DNA of 64,000 nucleotides from Anoplopoma fimbria (lineage: Eukaryota; Chordata; Actinopteri; Perciformes; Anoplopomatidae), in NCBI RefSeq assembly GCF_027596085.1, contig NC_072453.1:5276948-5340947 (forward strand). The letters run 5' to 3'. Under the pieces are notes generated by a model. That model ran no database searches and had not been told where the DNA came from. It saw only the letters and a program-made list of their open reading frames with translations. Position numbers and translations under genes: made by a program. Shown one piece after another: positions 54,169 through 64,000 of the stretch. Every line of letters begins with the position of its first letter. Positions within the stretch are counted from its first letter, which is position 1.

Positions 54169-55065
54169 AGGAAAGGTTTTTAGGCAGCCTGTCTGGCGGT
54201 CCACCACATCGGTCCAACTTAATCTAACGTATTGGTAGTATTGGACTGATTGCAAATTTGAACACACATTCGGGCGTTCCCCCCTCAACGCTTGCGTACC
54301 GAGCATGTCCTAAACCGTGTGATAATTTAACCACTTGCCATTGCCACAGTCGCACCCTTCACCCCAGTGCTCTGACTAGAACCCTCCCTGCAGCCTAACA
54401 GTGCGCAGACCTATAGTACAGAATGACATATAACAAACATTTATTTAATAGAATATTTTCTATAAAATAAGTGAATATTGACATTAAAATGTAATCATTT
54501 TTTCAATATCAAATGTAGAAGATAATAAAGTGTAGCAATGAGCTTTGTCTCTGCTGCCTAGTAATTAGTCCAGTCTTTACAATATTGTACAATTAGATGT
54601 GGCTGTACAATGTAAACATAAGCCTGTGACTAGGTTGCATAGCACCTGTAAATTATAGATAGCCCTGAAAATACTATTATTAATTTATTAACTGCCTTAG
54701 GCCATTTCAAACTGGCTCCCCAGGATTTCCTTTTATACATTTTCAAATACGAAATTTGGTTATAATTGATCAATGATCAATGTCAATCCATTCATTTCCA
54801 TGTTTCATTAGTCCAGACTTGTAACCATAGACTATAGGTTGTAACCTAACCTTGACTGAGAGAACAGATAATCATTGACTTGTTCTAAAGTAATGTTCTT
54901 CTATGAGTGCAATCACGCGCATATAGAGTCTGGACTCCCCAGTCACTGTCTTTTTGCTAACTAAACTTGAAGATGAGAGAACACAAGTTTACCTGATTGT
55001 TATCCCGCAATTTAGCCTCCTGGTGTTTTTTTCTCCTTTCGTGACCTGAAGAATAATTCCACTTC
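54169..55065. other. AT-rich spacer between SINE and Gypsy element
   Basis: No coding or repeat structure recognised. Confidence 0.5.
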
Positions 55066-55660
55066 TGTCACAGTCACGCCTGTTCACTCTTCCTGCACTA
55101 TTTCTCTCAGCTCATAGCCCAGCCCCCGCTCTCTCACCACACTCTCCCTCACTCACCTAATCAGCCTCATGCAGTGCACCTGTCTGCCACACCCACCTCA
55201 TCAGCACAATCACTCTCACCTGCTCACTCTGCTGCACTACTCACCTCAGTATAAATACCCCAGTCTCACACACACTCACTGCCAGATCGTTCTCCGCATT
55301 ATGCCAGACCTTCCAGCGTTATTCCCCGGACTGATTTCCCGTTGCCGACACCGCTTGTTTGGACTTCTCGCCTCTGCCCCGGTAACTGACTCAGCCTTCC
55401 GTCCCAGACCACAGTATTCCTACCTTGCCTCTGCCCCGGTTAACCGACTCAGCCTTCTGTCCCCGACCACGAGATTAGCCTTTGCTCCTTTTGGTTTTTG
55501 TCTGCCTGCTCCGCTGATGGATCAGCGCTCTCTAGAGTGGAATATCCCCCGTGAGTTATCTCCTGCCTGTCTACCTGCTGTTTGTTCCGCTTTGAATAAA
55601 GCTCCTGAACATTACCCTGTCTCCTGGTCGTACTGCACTTGGGTCCACACACCACCCGTT
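55066..55660 (+). repeat. Gypsy 5' LTR (approximate ends)
   Basis: The left end is set at TGTCAC by analogy with related elements, and the right end is the limit of the segment repeated at 59214-59273. The true end may run a few bases further. The sequence is C/T-rich in its first half. Confidence 0.6.
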
Positions 55661-55681
55661 AGAGTACGATCTGGCCAGAAC

Positions 55682-56682
55682 ATGGATCCAGCACACGACA
55701 CCTCACCACTGGCTCGGTTCGCGTCTATGGAGGAGGTGAGCCAGAGACACGGGACTCAACTCGCCGCCACCACCGCCGAGGTTCACCAAACCTTAGTGAA
55801 CCAGGGACAGGCTGTGACCGCCTTGACGCACCAGGTTCAACAACTTACGGCGGCCCTCACCCAGGTTCTCGCGGCGACACCGCCGCCATCTGCTCCGACT
55901 CACCCGGAGCTGTTACCAGCGTGTTCACTGCCGGTCTCGGAGGTCTGAGTCAGCGAGCCGGAATGTTACGCTGGGGATGCTGAGGGCTGTAACCCTTTTC
56001 TGACGAACTGCTCCATTTCGTTCGCGTTACAGCCATACACATTCGCCACCGAGGAAGCAAGGCGTATTCCATTAATCACCTGACGGGGAGAGCCCGCCTG
56101 TGGGGAACGGCGGAGTGGGACCGCTGAACGCCCACCTGCGCTTCCTTCCAGGCGTTCTCCGAGGAATTACGCAAGGTTTTAGGAGTGGTTTCCTTGGGAC
56201 CAGACGCCACCGGTGGATTGTTGGGGCTCCAACAAGGTAATCAAACCGTCACGGATTACTCCATTGACTTTCGGACCAAGGCGCGGCTAAGCTCATGGAA
56301 TATGGCCGCTCAATGCGATGCGTACATGCTTGGCTTGGCAGACTACATCAAGGATGAACTCATCTCCTTCGAGCTGCCCACCTCTTTGGACGGACTGATC
56401 GAGGTGACCACTAGACTGGACCGTCGCATCCAGGCCAGGCGGCTGGTGAAGCGCCAGGGACGTTTCAGCCACGGCTCATTTTCCTACTCCACGCACGCTA
56501 CCTCTCCGAACCAACCATCGACCATTCCACCTCATCGGGAGACCAAGCCCATGCAGGTGGGTCGCACCAGACTCTCGACTGAGGAACGTGACCGCCGCTG
56601 CAGGGAAAACCTATGTATGTACTGTGGTCAGGCCAGCCATTTTGTTCCCAACTGCCCGGTAAAAGCCAGGGCTCACCAGTAA
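55682..56682 (+). pseudogene. Gypsy gag, broken
   Basis: It starts with ATGGATCC at 55682, and the first frame runs to 55948 with a helical region (residues about 15-75). The frame is interrupted at 55948-56180, where the central Gag segment can still be read in pieces. It reopens at 56185-56682 with the end of the capsid-like region and a CCHC knuckle CMYCGQASHFVPNC (CX2CX4HX4C) at about 56614-56658. There are at least two disruptions, so no full Gag can be made. Confidence 0.8.
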
Positions 56683-56713
56683 CCAAGGAGGTACTGGTGA
56701 GCCGAGCCGGGTC

Positions 56714-59303
56714 ATGACCCTCCTTCTGCCAGAGGCCCCTTTTCATGCCAAGTTGCTTCTACCCGGGGGGCCTGAGACTATCTCCACCTTCCTGGACTCT
56801 GGAGCGGATGCGTCCATCATGGACGAGGGACTCGCTCTGCAGCTGGGAATCGACCAGGTTCCTCTTCTTCATCCTGTTCCAGCCAGAGCCCTCGACGATC
56901 ATCTCCTGGGGACCGTCACCCACCAAACCGTCCCAGTCCATATGCTTCTGTCCGGCAATCACCACCAAACCATCACCTTCCACATCCTGCAATCACCCCG
57001 TATTCCCCTCATCCTGGGGTATCCATGGTTACGACGCCACAACCCCCATATCGACTGGGCTACGGGGGCTTTCCGAGGCTGGAGTCCTTCCTGTCACCCC
57101 GTTTGCCTGAAACAAGCCGCCACACCTCAGGTTCCTGCTCCAGTCAACTCCACACCTGAGCTCACGGGGGTTCCTGTTGAGTACCACGACTTCAAGGTGG
57201 CATTCAACAAGACCAAGGCCTTGTCTCTGCCTCCTCACCGTCCATATGACTGCGCCATCGACCTCCGTCCGGGTACTTTTCCTCCCAAGGGTCGTCTATT
57301 CTCCCTGTCCGCGCCTGAAAGGGAGGCGATGGATAAATATATTAACGACTGCCTCGCTGCTGGACTCATACGCCCCTTGTTATCTCCTGCAGGAGCAGGG
57401 TTTTTCTTCGTGGGAAAGAAGGACAAGACCCTGCATAGACTACCGGGGCTTGAATGAGATCACCGTCAAGAATCGCTACCCACTACCGCTCATCACTACT
57501 GCCTTCGAGCTGCTCCAGGGAGCCACCATCTTTTCTAAACTTGACCTCCGCAATGCCTATCACCTGGTCCGAATCCAAGAGGGAGATGAGTGGAAGACAG
57601 CCTTCAACACACCGAAGGGGCATTACGAATATCTGGTGATGCCCTTCGGCTTGAATAATGCTCCCGCAGTCTTCCAGACCCTGATTAATGACGTTCTCCG
57701 GGACATGTTGGACCGACGTGTGTTTCGTTTATCTAGACGACATCCTCATCTTCTCTAAAACCAAGGAGGAGCATATTCACCGCGTCCAGTCAGTCCTGCA
57801 ACGCCTCCTGGAGAACTCCCTATACGTTAAGGCTGAAAAGTGTGAGTTCCACATGACCACCGTCCCTTTCCTAGGTTACATTGTGTCCAGCGGTAACATC
57901 GAGATGGATCCCGCAAAGGTGGCCGCTGTCACGTCCTGGTCTGCTCCTGAAACCCGCAAACAGCTTCAACGCTTCCTGGGGTTTGCAAATTTCTACAGGA
58001 GATTTGTCCGGAACTACAGCACGGTCGCCTCTCCTCTCACCACCCTCACATCCTCCAAGATCCCTTTTCTCTGGACTTCTGCGGCCGAAGAAGCTTTCCA
58101 GACCCTCAAGACCAGGTTCACCTCGGCACCCATCCTCCAAGTCCCTGACCCTGACCGACAGTTCGTGGTGGAGGTGGATGCCTCCGACGTAGGAGTTGGG
58201 GGTGTTCTGTCCCAGCGTTCGGCCACCGACCAGAAGCTGCATCCCTGCGCTTTTTTTACTACGACATTGGGAACCAAGAATTACTAGCGGTGAAGTTAGC
58301 CCTGGAGGAGTGGCGCCACTGGCTAGAGGGGACCAAACTTCCATTCTTGGTGTGGACGGACCATAAGAACCTGGAATACATCCGCACTGCCAAAAGACTG
58401 AACTCCCGACAGGCCCGGTGGTCCCTCCTTTTCACGAGGTTCCACTTCACCCTGTCATATCGCCCCGGTTCTCGCAACATCAAGCCCGATGCCCTCTCCC
58501 GCCAGTTTCAGGAGGTGGAGGAGCCGATTCCGGGTCCTATCTCCATTCAGCTCATACAGCTGTTGTGGGTGGAGTACGCGCAAAACACCCTGACCAGTTC
58601 CGCCACCGGCCTGTCCCCCATCCAGTGCGTGTACGGCTTCCAACCTCCTTTGTTCCCCGCACTGGAGAAGGAGGTTTCCTGCCCTTCGGTCCAGACCTTC
58701 ATCCGCCGTTGCCAACAGACCTGGACGAGAGCCAGAACAGCCCTGCTTCGGTCCGCCGACCACTACTCAAAGGCGGCCAACCGACACCGCACTCCAGCCC
58801 CCATCTATCAAGTGGGGGATAAGGTGTGGCTGTCGACCCGGGTCCTACCCCTTCGGGTAGAATCAAAGAAGCTGGGTCCAAAGTTCATCGGTCCGTTCGA
58901 GGTCGAAGGGGTCATCAACCCGGCGGCAATAAGACTCAAGCTTCCCAGGTCCATGCGCATCCATCCCACGTTCCATGTCTCCAAGGTGAAACCAGTCCGG
59001 GAGAGCCCCTTGATGCCAGCTGCTCCTCCTCCTCCGCCTCCTCGTCTCATCGAAGGAGGACCTGTCTACACCATCCATCGCCTGCTTCGCTCTCGCCGCT
59101 GGGGTCGGGGCATTCAATACCTGGTGGACTGGGAAGGATACGGTCCTGAGGAGAGATCATGGGTCCCTGCTCGTCACATTTATGACCATCGATTCATCGC
59201 AGACTTCCATCGAGCTCCTGAACATTACCCTGTCTCCTGGTCGTACTGCACTTGGGTCGACACACCACCCGTTCGTCGTCTTATCAAATATGTTAACTTT
59301 TGA
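56714..59303 (+). pseudogene. Gypsy pol: protease, RT, RNase H, integrase remnant, chromodomain; frameshifted
   Basis: The protease has the active-site motif FLDSGADASIMD (about 56790-56825). RT begins at about 57200 and is broken by frameshifts near 57425 and just before the [11 protein letters not shown] motif (about 57722-57755). RNase H carries [18 protein letters not shown] (58155-58220) and is broken near 58255-58290. After the DALSRQF block the integrase zinc domain and most of the catalytic core are missing: the frame passes straight to the end of the core ([13 protein letters not shown]). Then follow a GPF module and a chromodomain with [15 protein letters not shown] (about 59126-59170). 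The ORF finally runs into the LTR remnant and stops at 59303. Confidence 0.85.
59214..59273 (+). repeat. Gypsy 3' LTR remnant (60 bp)
   Basis: Sixty bases equal to 55601-55660 apart from one C-to-G change. The remnant starts just after the position of the LTR AATAAA, so only the R-end/U5 part is left. The join is at a short shared AGCTCCTG. Confidence 0.85.
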
Positions 59304-59856
59304 CACTGGCTTTGACGCGACGGGGAGGCGGGGCCGTAGCATAATTTGCGGGTCGCTACACAACTTGCGTAATGACCTTAGGATCACCAAGCGTACAAAA
59401 AACAACTCATACCATTTTCAGTAGATGGGGTTTTTCTTTATGACACAGGCTACAATTTACCAAAGCAACAGTAAACATAATGTATATTTTTGTTGTTTTA
59501 ATAAGTAATGGTGAATATAAAAGTGGTTGCTTATAGTCAGGATGAGGATGGGCCCAAGAGAGCTTTCCTTCTGCACACATTCATGTTCCCCTTCAGTATG
59601 AATTTGGGTAGATTTATTGATACCTACTTTTTACATATGAGTCTAAATTTCTATTCATCCAATCTTTCCATCAGCCTCAGATGTGTTTTGTGTTTAGTGC
59701 TAAGTAGCATATGTTAACATGCTAACCGTGAACATGATAAAATAAGAATCAGCGTGTTAGCATTGTAATTGTGAGCATGTTAGCGTGCTGATGTTAGAAT
59801 TTAGCTCAAAGCACCCCTGTGCCTAAGAACAACCTGATGGCATGATTGAAGACTGA
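59304..59856. other. AT-rich spacer between Gypsy and Harbinger elements
   Basis: No coding feature. It contains a degenerate repeated word of the GTTAGCATGCTAAC type (about 59710-59795), which is common in fish intergenic DNA. Confidence 0.5.
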
Positions 59857-60571
59857 GGGCCCTATCTTGCATCCGGCGCAAGTGACTTAGTCACTGGCGC
59901 ATGTGTCGTTGCTAGTTTACAACTGGCGCAGAGCGTTCTTTTGCCACCAGCGCCACTCGCCGGTAAATTAGGGAATGATCTTGCGCCCCAAGGGGCGGTT
60001 CGGCGGAAGGAGGAGGCGTGTTCTGGCGCAAACGGTATTTTGCCGTTTCTGAAAACCATTGCGCTACTGACCAGGAAATACCTGGTTTAAAGTCAGTGGC
60101 GCGTTGTTCAGATGCTATTTTAAGGGCGCATGCATACATGCGCATGCGATGCATACGGATTGCTTGTGCACCTCGCGCATACACTTTGCTTCTCTCATCT
60201 ACACGGACAGCAGTTCCCATTTTTGCAAACCATACATAATTACAAGGAAAATAAAATATTACCACACAAGGAAAATCATTGTGGTGTCCATAAAGATAAA
60301 ATAAATAGGCATAAATCTAGCGTACACATTTACCCAAATTATTCACGCGAATTGTAGCAGGCGTAATGACGGATCAAACTGGTTGACCAATAGTGGCAAG
60401 AGACACATGTATATAAGGAATGGACACCTGTCAAAGTGGGTTGTCCGTCAAGAATCAGGAACCACAATTCTGAAGACTGCGAAATCACCTTCTGTAAGTC
60501 CATTTAAAACCTTACTCTGCAACTTACCAGTTAAGTTGAGGTTACTCATAATTTTTCTATTGCACAGTGGA

Positions 60572-60988
60572 ATGGAATACGTCTTGGGACAGAGGATCAG
60601 ACGCCAAAGGGAGAGGGTCTACCGGCCCAGACACACCTATCTCTCCCTGAGTGAGGAGGAATGCAGGCGTAAGCTACGCCTGACCCGTCAGGCTGTCACC
60701 GACATCTGTCATCTCCTGGCAGATGAGCTGGGGACTGATGCACGCTGTCCCTATGCCCTCCCCGTTGCAGTGAAAATTACAGCGGCACTGCATTTCTATG
60801 CATCTGGGTCGTTCCAGCATCCCCTTAGTTGTATTGGACGCATTTCACAATCGGCAGTAAGTTCGGCTATACATGCAGTTACGTCAGGTCTAGTCCAACA
60901 TGCTGGGGAATACATCAAATTCCCCGTTACACCTGACAGCCAGGAAAGAACTAAGCAGGAGTTTTGGACCAATCTCTATATTATGTGA
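60572..60988 (+). pseudogene. Harbinger (HARBI1-like) transposase, N-terminal part only
   Basis: The ATG at 60572 opens 138 codons beginning MEYVLGQRIRRQRERVYRPR. The helix-turn-helix region of HARBI1-like transposases follows (LSEEECRRKLRLTRQAVTDI, then LHFYASGSFQ and ISQSAVSSAIHAVT). The frame stops soon after QEFWTN. The DDE catalytic domain, which should follow and would roughly double the length, is absent, so it cannot catalyse transposition. The frame is open about 190 bp upstream of the ATG, and a TTGCACAG acceptor-like site just before it may mark an intron border. Confidence 0.82.
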
Positions 60989-60995
60989 ACTTTAT

Positions 60996-61445
60996 TTATG
61001 TACCTTCGGGTTGGACAGCTGGTGCATCGGGTTGGGTGCCGACCTCTAAGCCCCCAAAACCCTCAACACTTTCAGCGGTCAGTGTTGACGCAGCGATATC
61101 CTCTGCTGGCGTGAGGTCCTGGTAACTGCCAGATCCTCCTCCAGTCTTTTGACGTGCTTTCAAGTTGGCCGCAAGCTTGGCCTTGCCTCTTCTCCTGACG
61201 TCGTTGTATCGCTTACGGCAATGGAGAGATGTCCTATTTTGTCCAGCTGCTGAAACAATTACGGCGATTTCCTCCCAAGCCGCTTTCACGGAAGCAATTT
61301 TGGGTGGGTTTCTCCCATCCCCATATAAAGCCAACTCGCGTTCTTTGACTGCTCTGACAAGCACATCGGTATCTTCTGTGGTGAACCTTTCATTGCGTGC
61401 GCCGCAGCGCCTGGCAAACCCGCCATCATAATAGCAATCCGCCAT
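60996..61445 (-). CDS. Harbinger Myb/SANT-like accessory protein, 149 aa, intact ORF
   Basis: The start is ATG at 61445 (MADCYYDGGFARRCGARNER). Residues about 17-90 form a Myb/SANT-like (MADF-like, NAIF1-related) fold: FTTEDTDVLVRAVKERELAL, then ASVKAAWEEIAVIVSAAG and HCRKRYNDVRRRGKAKL. The C-terminal part is acidic and disordered. In vertebrate Harbinger elements this protein binds the transposase and the transposon ends. Here it is open while its partner is truncated, and only 7 bp separate the two convergent stops. In-frame codons extend upstream to 61502, but 61445 gives the usual family start. Confidence 0.78.
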   Translation of the reverse strand: MADCYYDGGFARRCGARNERFTTEDTDVLVRAVKERELALYGDGRNPPKIASVKAAWEEIAVIVSAAGQNRTSLHCRKRYNDVRRRGKAKLAANLKARQKTGGGSGSYQDLTPAEDIAASTLTAESVEGFGGLEVGTQPDAPAVQPEGT

Positions 61446-61575
61446 GGAACATGCGCCGATCGTTCTTAAAGGGGATGCGAGAAAACGCTCTGATTGGTTC
61501 ATTGCACGTTACGCCCAAACCACACCTACGGGTAATTAGGCTGCTTCAGACCAACCCTTTTGACACTTGCGCCTG

Positions 61576-63718
61576 GCATGGCAGTATGCCAGTCTGATGT
61601 TCACATGAGATTACGCACAAAATGTAATGTCTCATTGCATATATTTATCATGATTAAAGTTCCACACTGAATAACATCTTTCTCATAGATTTCATAGAAT
61701 GATAGAATAGGAAATACCATTCATATTTAAGTTATTATCCAGTTGTTACAGTACATTATGGAAAAAACAAGTCTAAAATATATGTGAGATATGTCTTATG
61801 GATTTAAAATGTGTCGAATTGAGTTATAAAATCACCCTGGTGTGAGTCAGGCTCAGCTCACTCAAATGTGTAAGTAGCATGTAGTGCCAAATCTCTCTGA
61901 ATAAAAGAAACAGACACTCATTTATCCCCACAGCAACACTGATTCATTTACACATATAATGATGTTGCTCCTTTTGCCTCAGCACTGAAAAAACTACAGT
62001 GCCAAGTATGTTTTCTTCTGCACTTTTAACATATTGTTATGAGGCTATTTGTCTGTTTGGCAGAGTTATAGATCAGCTTTGTTGAGCCCAGATGAATCAC
62101 AACACTTTTTAGCAAAGAACCAGTGTTACATTTAAAAAAAAAAAATGCAGCCCCTGAAAATGGCAACACCCAACTAATGTGTAGTTTTAAACATCCGATT
62201 GATCCCTATGAGAAAATACGTTTGTTTTTTTTAGTGCTTTTACTAGTTTTATTAGTGCAGCTGGAGAATGACAGGAAAGGTGGGGCTGTCAATGATAGAT
62301 TGACAAGCTTACACAACATTGAGACTGTCAAACATTGAGACTGTCAAACAGTCATGAAACCAAATAACGCCTAAAAAGAATAGCCTAGAGATTAAAGTAA
62401 AAGCTCCAGTGAAGACTTACAGTACATGCTATATAATGCACCAATTTGTAATGTGCATGTATTCTTAACCCTGTCTGCAAAGGGGTTTAAAGATTAAAAA
62501 AAAGAAAGATTAAGTTAATACAGTGTACACCTCAAATTAAGCTGGCGTCCATGGGCCTGGCATTAACGGGATGTGTCTGCCCTCCAAAAGTCATCACTTA
62601 TCCATGTAAATTCCAGAACACAGTGTTAAAATCATCTGTCTGACCTCAACATTCGTATTACAAAAGTACAGTAGTGGACAGGTTGATCCGTCACGCGAAA
62701 ACATGCTCTTATTCACTTAAGTGTCTTTAACTTATGAAGCAGAACACAGCAATCACTGGTGTTAAAAGGTAGAAACTGATCACTCTACTTTTGTCATTTC
62801 CTATATATAAGAAGTGGCAAAAAAATAACAACAGAGGTACAAAAATCTTTCAATAGTTGGTCACAAAAGAGCAGTGTGGTTTGCACTAATGCTCAATTTT
62901 TTATGGTAAAAACCAACAGATGTACTTTATAGCAAAACAACTGTGACACCAAATCCAGGACCCCAAGGAATTCATTTTGGACAAGTCTGAAAATCACAAT
63001 TCATGTCCAATTCCACCAACATTAATATTTAGTGACAGTGCAGGACGCATTGTGCCCTTTAATTAGCTATATGGATGAATGGGAAATTAAGGTGTTGGCC
63101 AATTTTGTCTCAGCAATCTGCATCTGGAGCATTCAACTTCAAATGTTAGGCCACAAATCGGTTTATTTTGTGAAGATATACTAGAAGCTAGAACTAGAAT
63201 CTTTTGGGGCATTTTTTAATATCTATCTATTATAGAGTGGGGAAAAAACAACAGACAGAAAATTAAGAGACATGACTTGCAACTAAGATCCCTGACAATG
63301 TAATTCATGGCTTACAATGAAACACAATCGGTTTCATCTCTTTCAAAAAGCTGTTGGTTGAGGTCACAAGACTTTTTATTCTTGGAGTGGAGGTCCCATG
63401 ATATGAGGCTCCAAAATGGCGTCTGGTGAAGGGTTCCCACATCATGCGGCCCCAGATCCTCGTGAACAATTGTCCATGTCGGTGTGCTGGATATCACACA
63501 GCTTACATCCACGTTTTTCCACCAATCCCTGCCAAAAGTGGAGACAGAGGATTGCGTGTGTTGGTTGGTGTCCAGGTTGGTGTTGTTGTTAGGACTGTCC
63601 TCCGCCCGGCAAAGCCCAACATGCCAACTGGTGGTGACTCACAGGAAATAAAGGGATCATCTCTAGCATTAATCACAAGCATACTGTGACGAGGCTTCTT
63701 TTTCACAATCTCTGGCAG
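61576..63718. other. Intergenic AT-rich DNA
   Basis: No gene recognised. A short tandem duplication of CATTGAGACTGTCAAA occurs at about 62318-62350. From 63390 to 63680 the DNA is less AT-rich and open in one plus frame (63426-63689) and two minus frames, but none shows a family motif. Confidence 0.45.
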
Positions 63719-63991
63719 AACAACCAATCTGTTCGCTCCCTCCCTTCCTCCCTCCCTCCATCCGTACCACACTTACCTCATAATGAGGAGCTGCCACTCA
63801 AACTGCTTCAAGCTGCACTTATTGCAACACTGTGGAGGTTACAGGACGAGCCAGCTCAGCTGGGATTAAAGTCTCAGTTGCATTTGTTGAAACAGACTTT
63901 AGAGCAATACAGTGGGCAAATCTGGAGGAAAGAGTTCGGGAACAAAGAGCGCCTGTGCTGCAACACGCTGGATGGGCCAGATGAAATTTAG
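63719..63991 (+). CDS. Possible terminal coding exon of an unidentified gene
   Basis: A pyrimidine-rich acceptor (CTTTTTCACAATCTCTGGCAG) precedes 63719, and a frame of 90 codons then runs to TAG at 63989-63991. The predicted peptide has an NNQSVRSLPSSLPPSVPHLP linker, then amphipathic leucine-rich helices (LPLKLLQAALIATLWRLQ and LKSQLHLLKQTLEQY) and an acidic tail. This looks more like protein than like random sequence, but I recognise no family, and matching upstream exons were not found. It could also be a transposon remnant. Confidence 0.3.
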   Translation, partial: NNQSVRSLPSSLPPSVPHLPHNEELPLKLLQAALIATLWRLQDEPAQLGLKSQLHLLKQTLEQYSGQIWRKEFGNKERLCCNTLDGPDEI

Positions 63992-64000
63992 CTTATGAAT

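Larger units (their letters stand above)
55066..59273 (+). mobile_element. Ty3/Gypsy chromodomain retrotransposon (sushi-ichi type), decayed, 3' LTR mostly lost
   Basis: The left LTR starts about TGTCACAGTC (55066) and includes AATAAA at 55595-55600. The internal region gives gag, protease, reverse transcriptase, RNase H, the last part of integrase and a chromodomain, with several frameshifts. Only the last 60 bp of the 3' LTR remain (59214-59273, matching 55601-55660 with one mismatch), joined directly to the chromodomain coding sequence. GC content and codon use differ sharply from the AT-rich flanks. Confidence 0.88.
59857..61575. mobile_element. PIF/Harbinger DNA transposon, internally deleted (approximate ends)
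   Basis: The left end GGGCCCTATCTTGCATCC starts a CpG-rich segment with many GGCGCA words, and GGCGCAAGTG (59875-59884) recurs inverted as CACTTGCGCC (61564-61573). Inside are the two genes typical of vertebrate Harbinger elements in convergent order: a DDE transposase (plus, truncated) and a Myb/SANT-like protein (minus). The outermost bases of the left end have no clear partner on the right, so the right end is damaged or mis-set. Confidence 0.75.

Noticed and set aside
63312..63772. Overlapping ORFs on both strands
   Set aside because: No consistent frame, splice pattern or motif; may be an old transposon fragment but not identifiable by eye.

Overview
This is teleost fish nuclear DNA. 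The evidence is spliced vertebrate genes with GT-AG introns, very many long (CA)n/(TG)n tracts, a fish-type tRNA-derived SINE, and three classes of transposon common in fish (BEL/Pao, chromodomain Ty3/Gypsy, PIF/Harbinger). No bacterial, plasmid, CRISPR or defence system is present. The genes are relatives of human 17q25 genes; the species cannot be named from the sequence.

Gene-bearing part (about 2-27 kb): from left to right there are tmem235 (minus strand, last exon not found), birc5/survivin (minus, complete, 4 exons, 142 aa), faap100 (plus, complete, 8 exons, 852 aa) and fscn2, the retinal fascin (minus, complete, 6 exons, 490 aa). All exon junctions listed keep one reading frame. birc5 and faap100 are head to head with 626 bp between start codons; faap100 and fscn2 converge. 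birc5 is a mitotic chromosomal-passenger protein and faap100 a subunit of the Fanconi anaemia core complex, so a shared proliferation-linked promoter is plausible. fscn2 bundles actin in photoreceptors and hair cells and is probably regulated separately.

Between faap100 and fscn2 lies a recent, internally deleted BEL/Pao LTR element (11711-16542). Its LTRs differ at two positions, and a perfect 289-bp direct repeat abuts both ends. It keeps gag, zinc knuckles, protease and the integrase tail, but lacks reverse transcriptase, RNase H and the integrase core.

From 27 to 53 kb I see no convincing coding exon. This part holds many microsatellites, long purine/pyrimidine tracts and two CpG-rich promoter-like stretches (about 33.0-33.5 and 34.7-35.2 kb) whose gene is not identified. 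From 53.8 to 61.6 kb there is a repeat cluster: a tRNA-derived SINE, a decayed chromodomain Gypsy element with its 3' LTR almost entirely deleted, and a Harbinger element with a truncated transposase and an open Myb/SANT-like partner ORF. At the right edge (63719-63991) there is one coding-like stretch with a good splice acceptor that I cannot identify.

I found no previously undescribed biological system. The most useful leads are the 289-bp repeat around the BEL element, a coiled-coil segment of unknown origin in that element, the birc5/faap100 promoter, a (GT)n tract beside a tmem235 splice acceptor, and a split first coding exon in fscn2.
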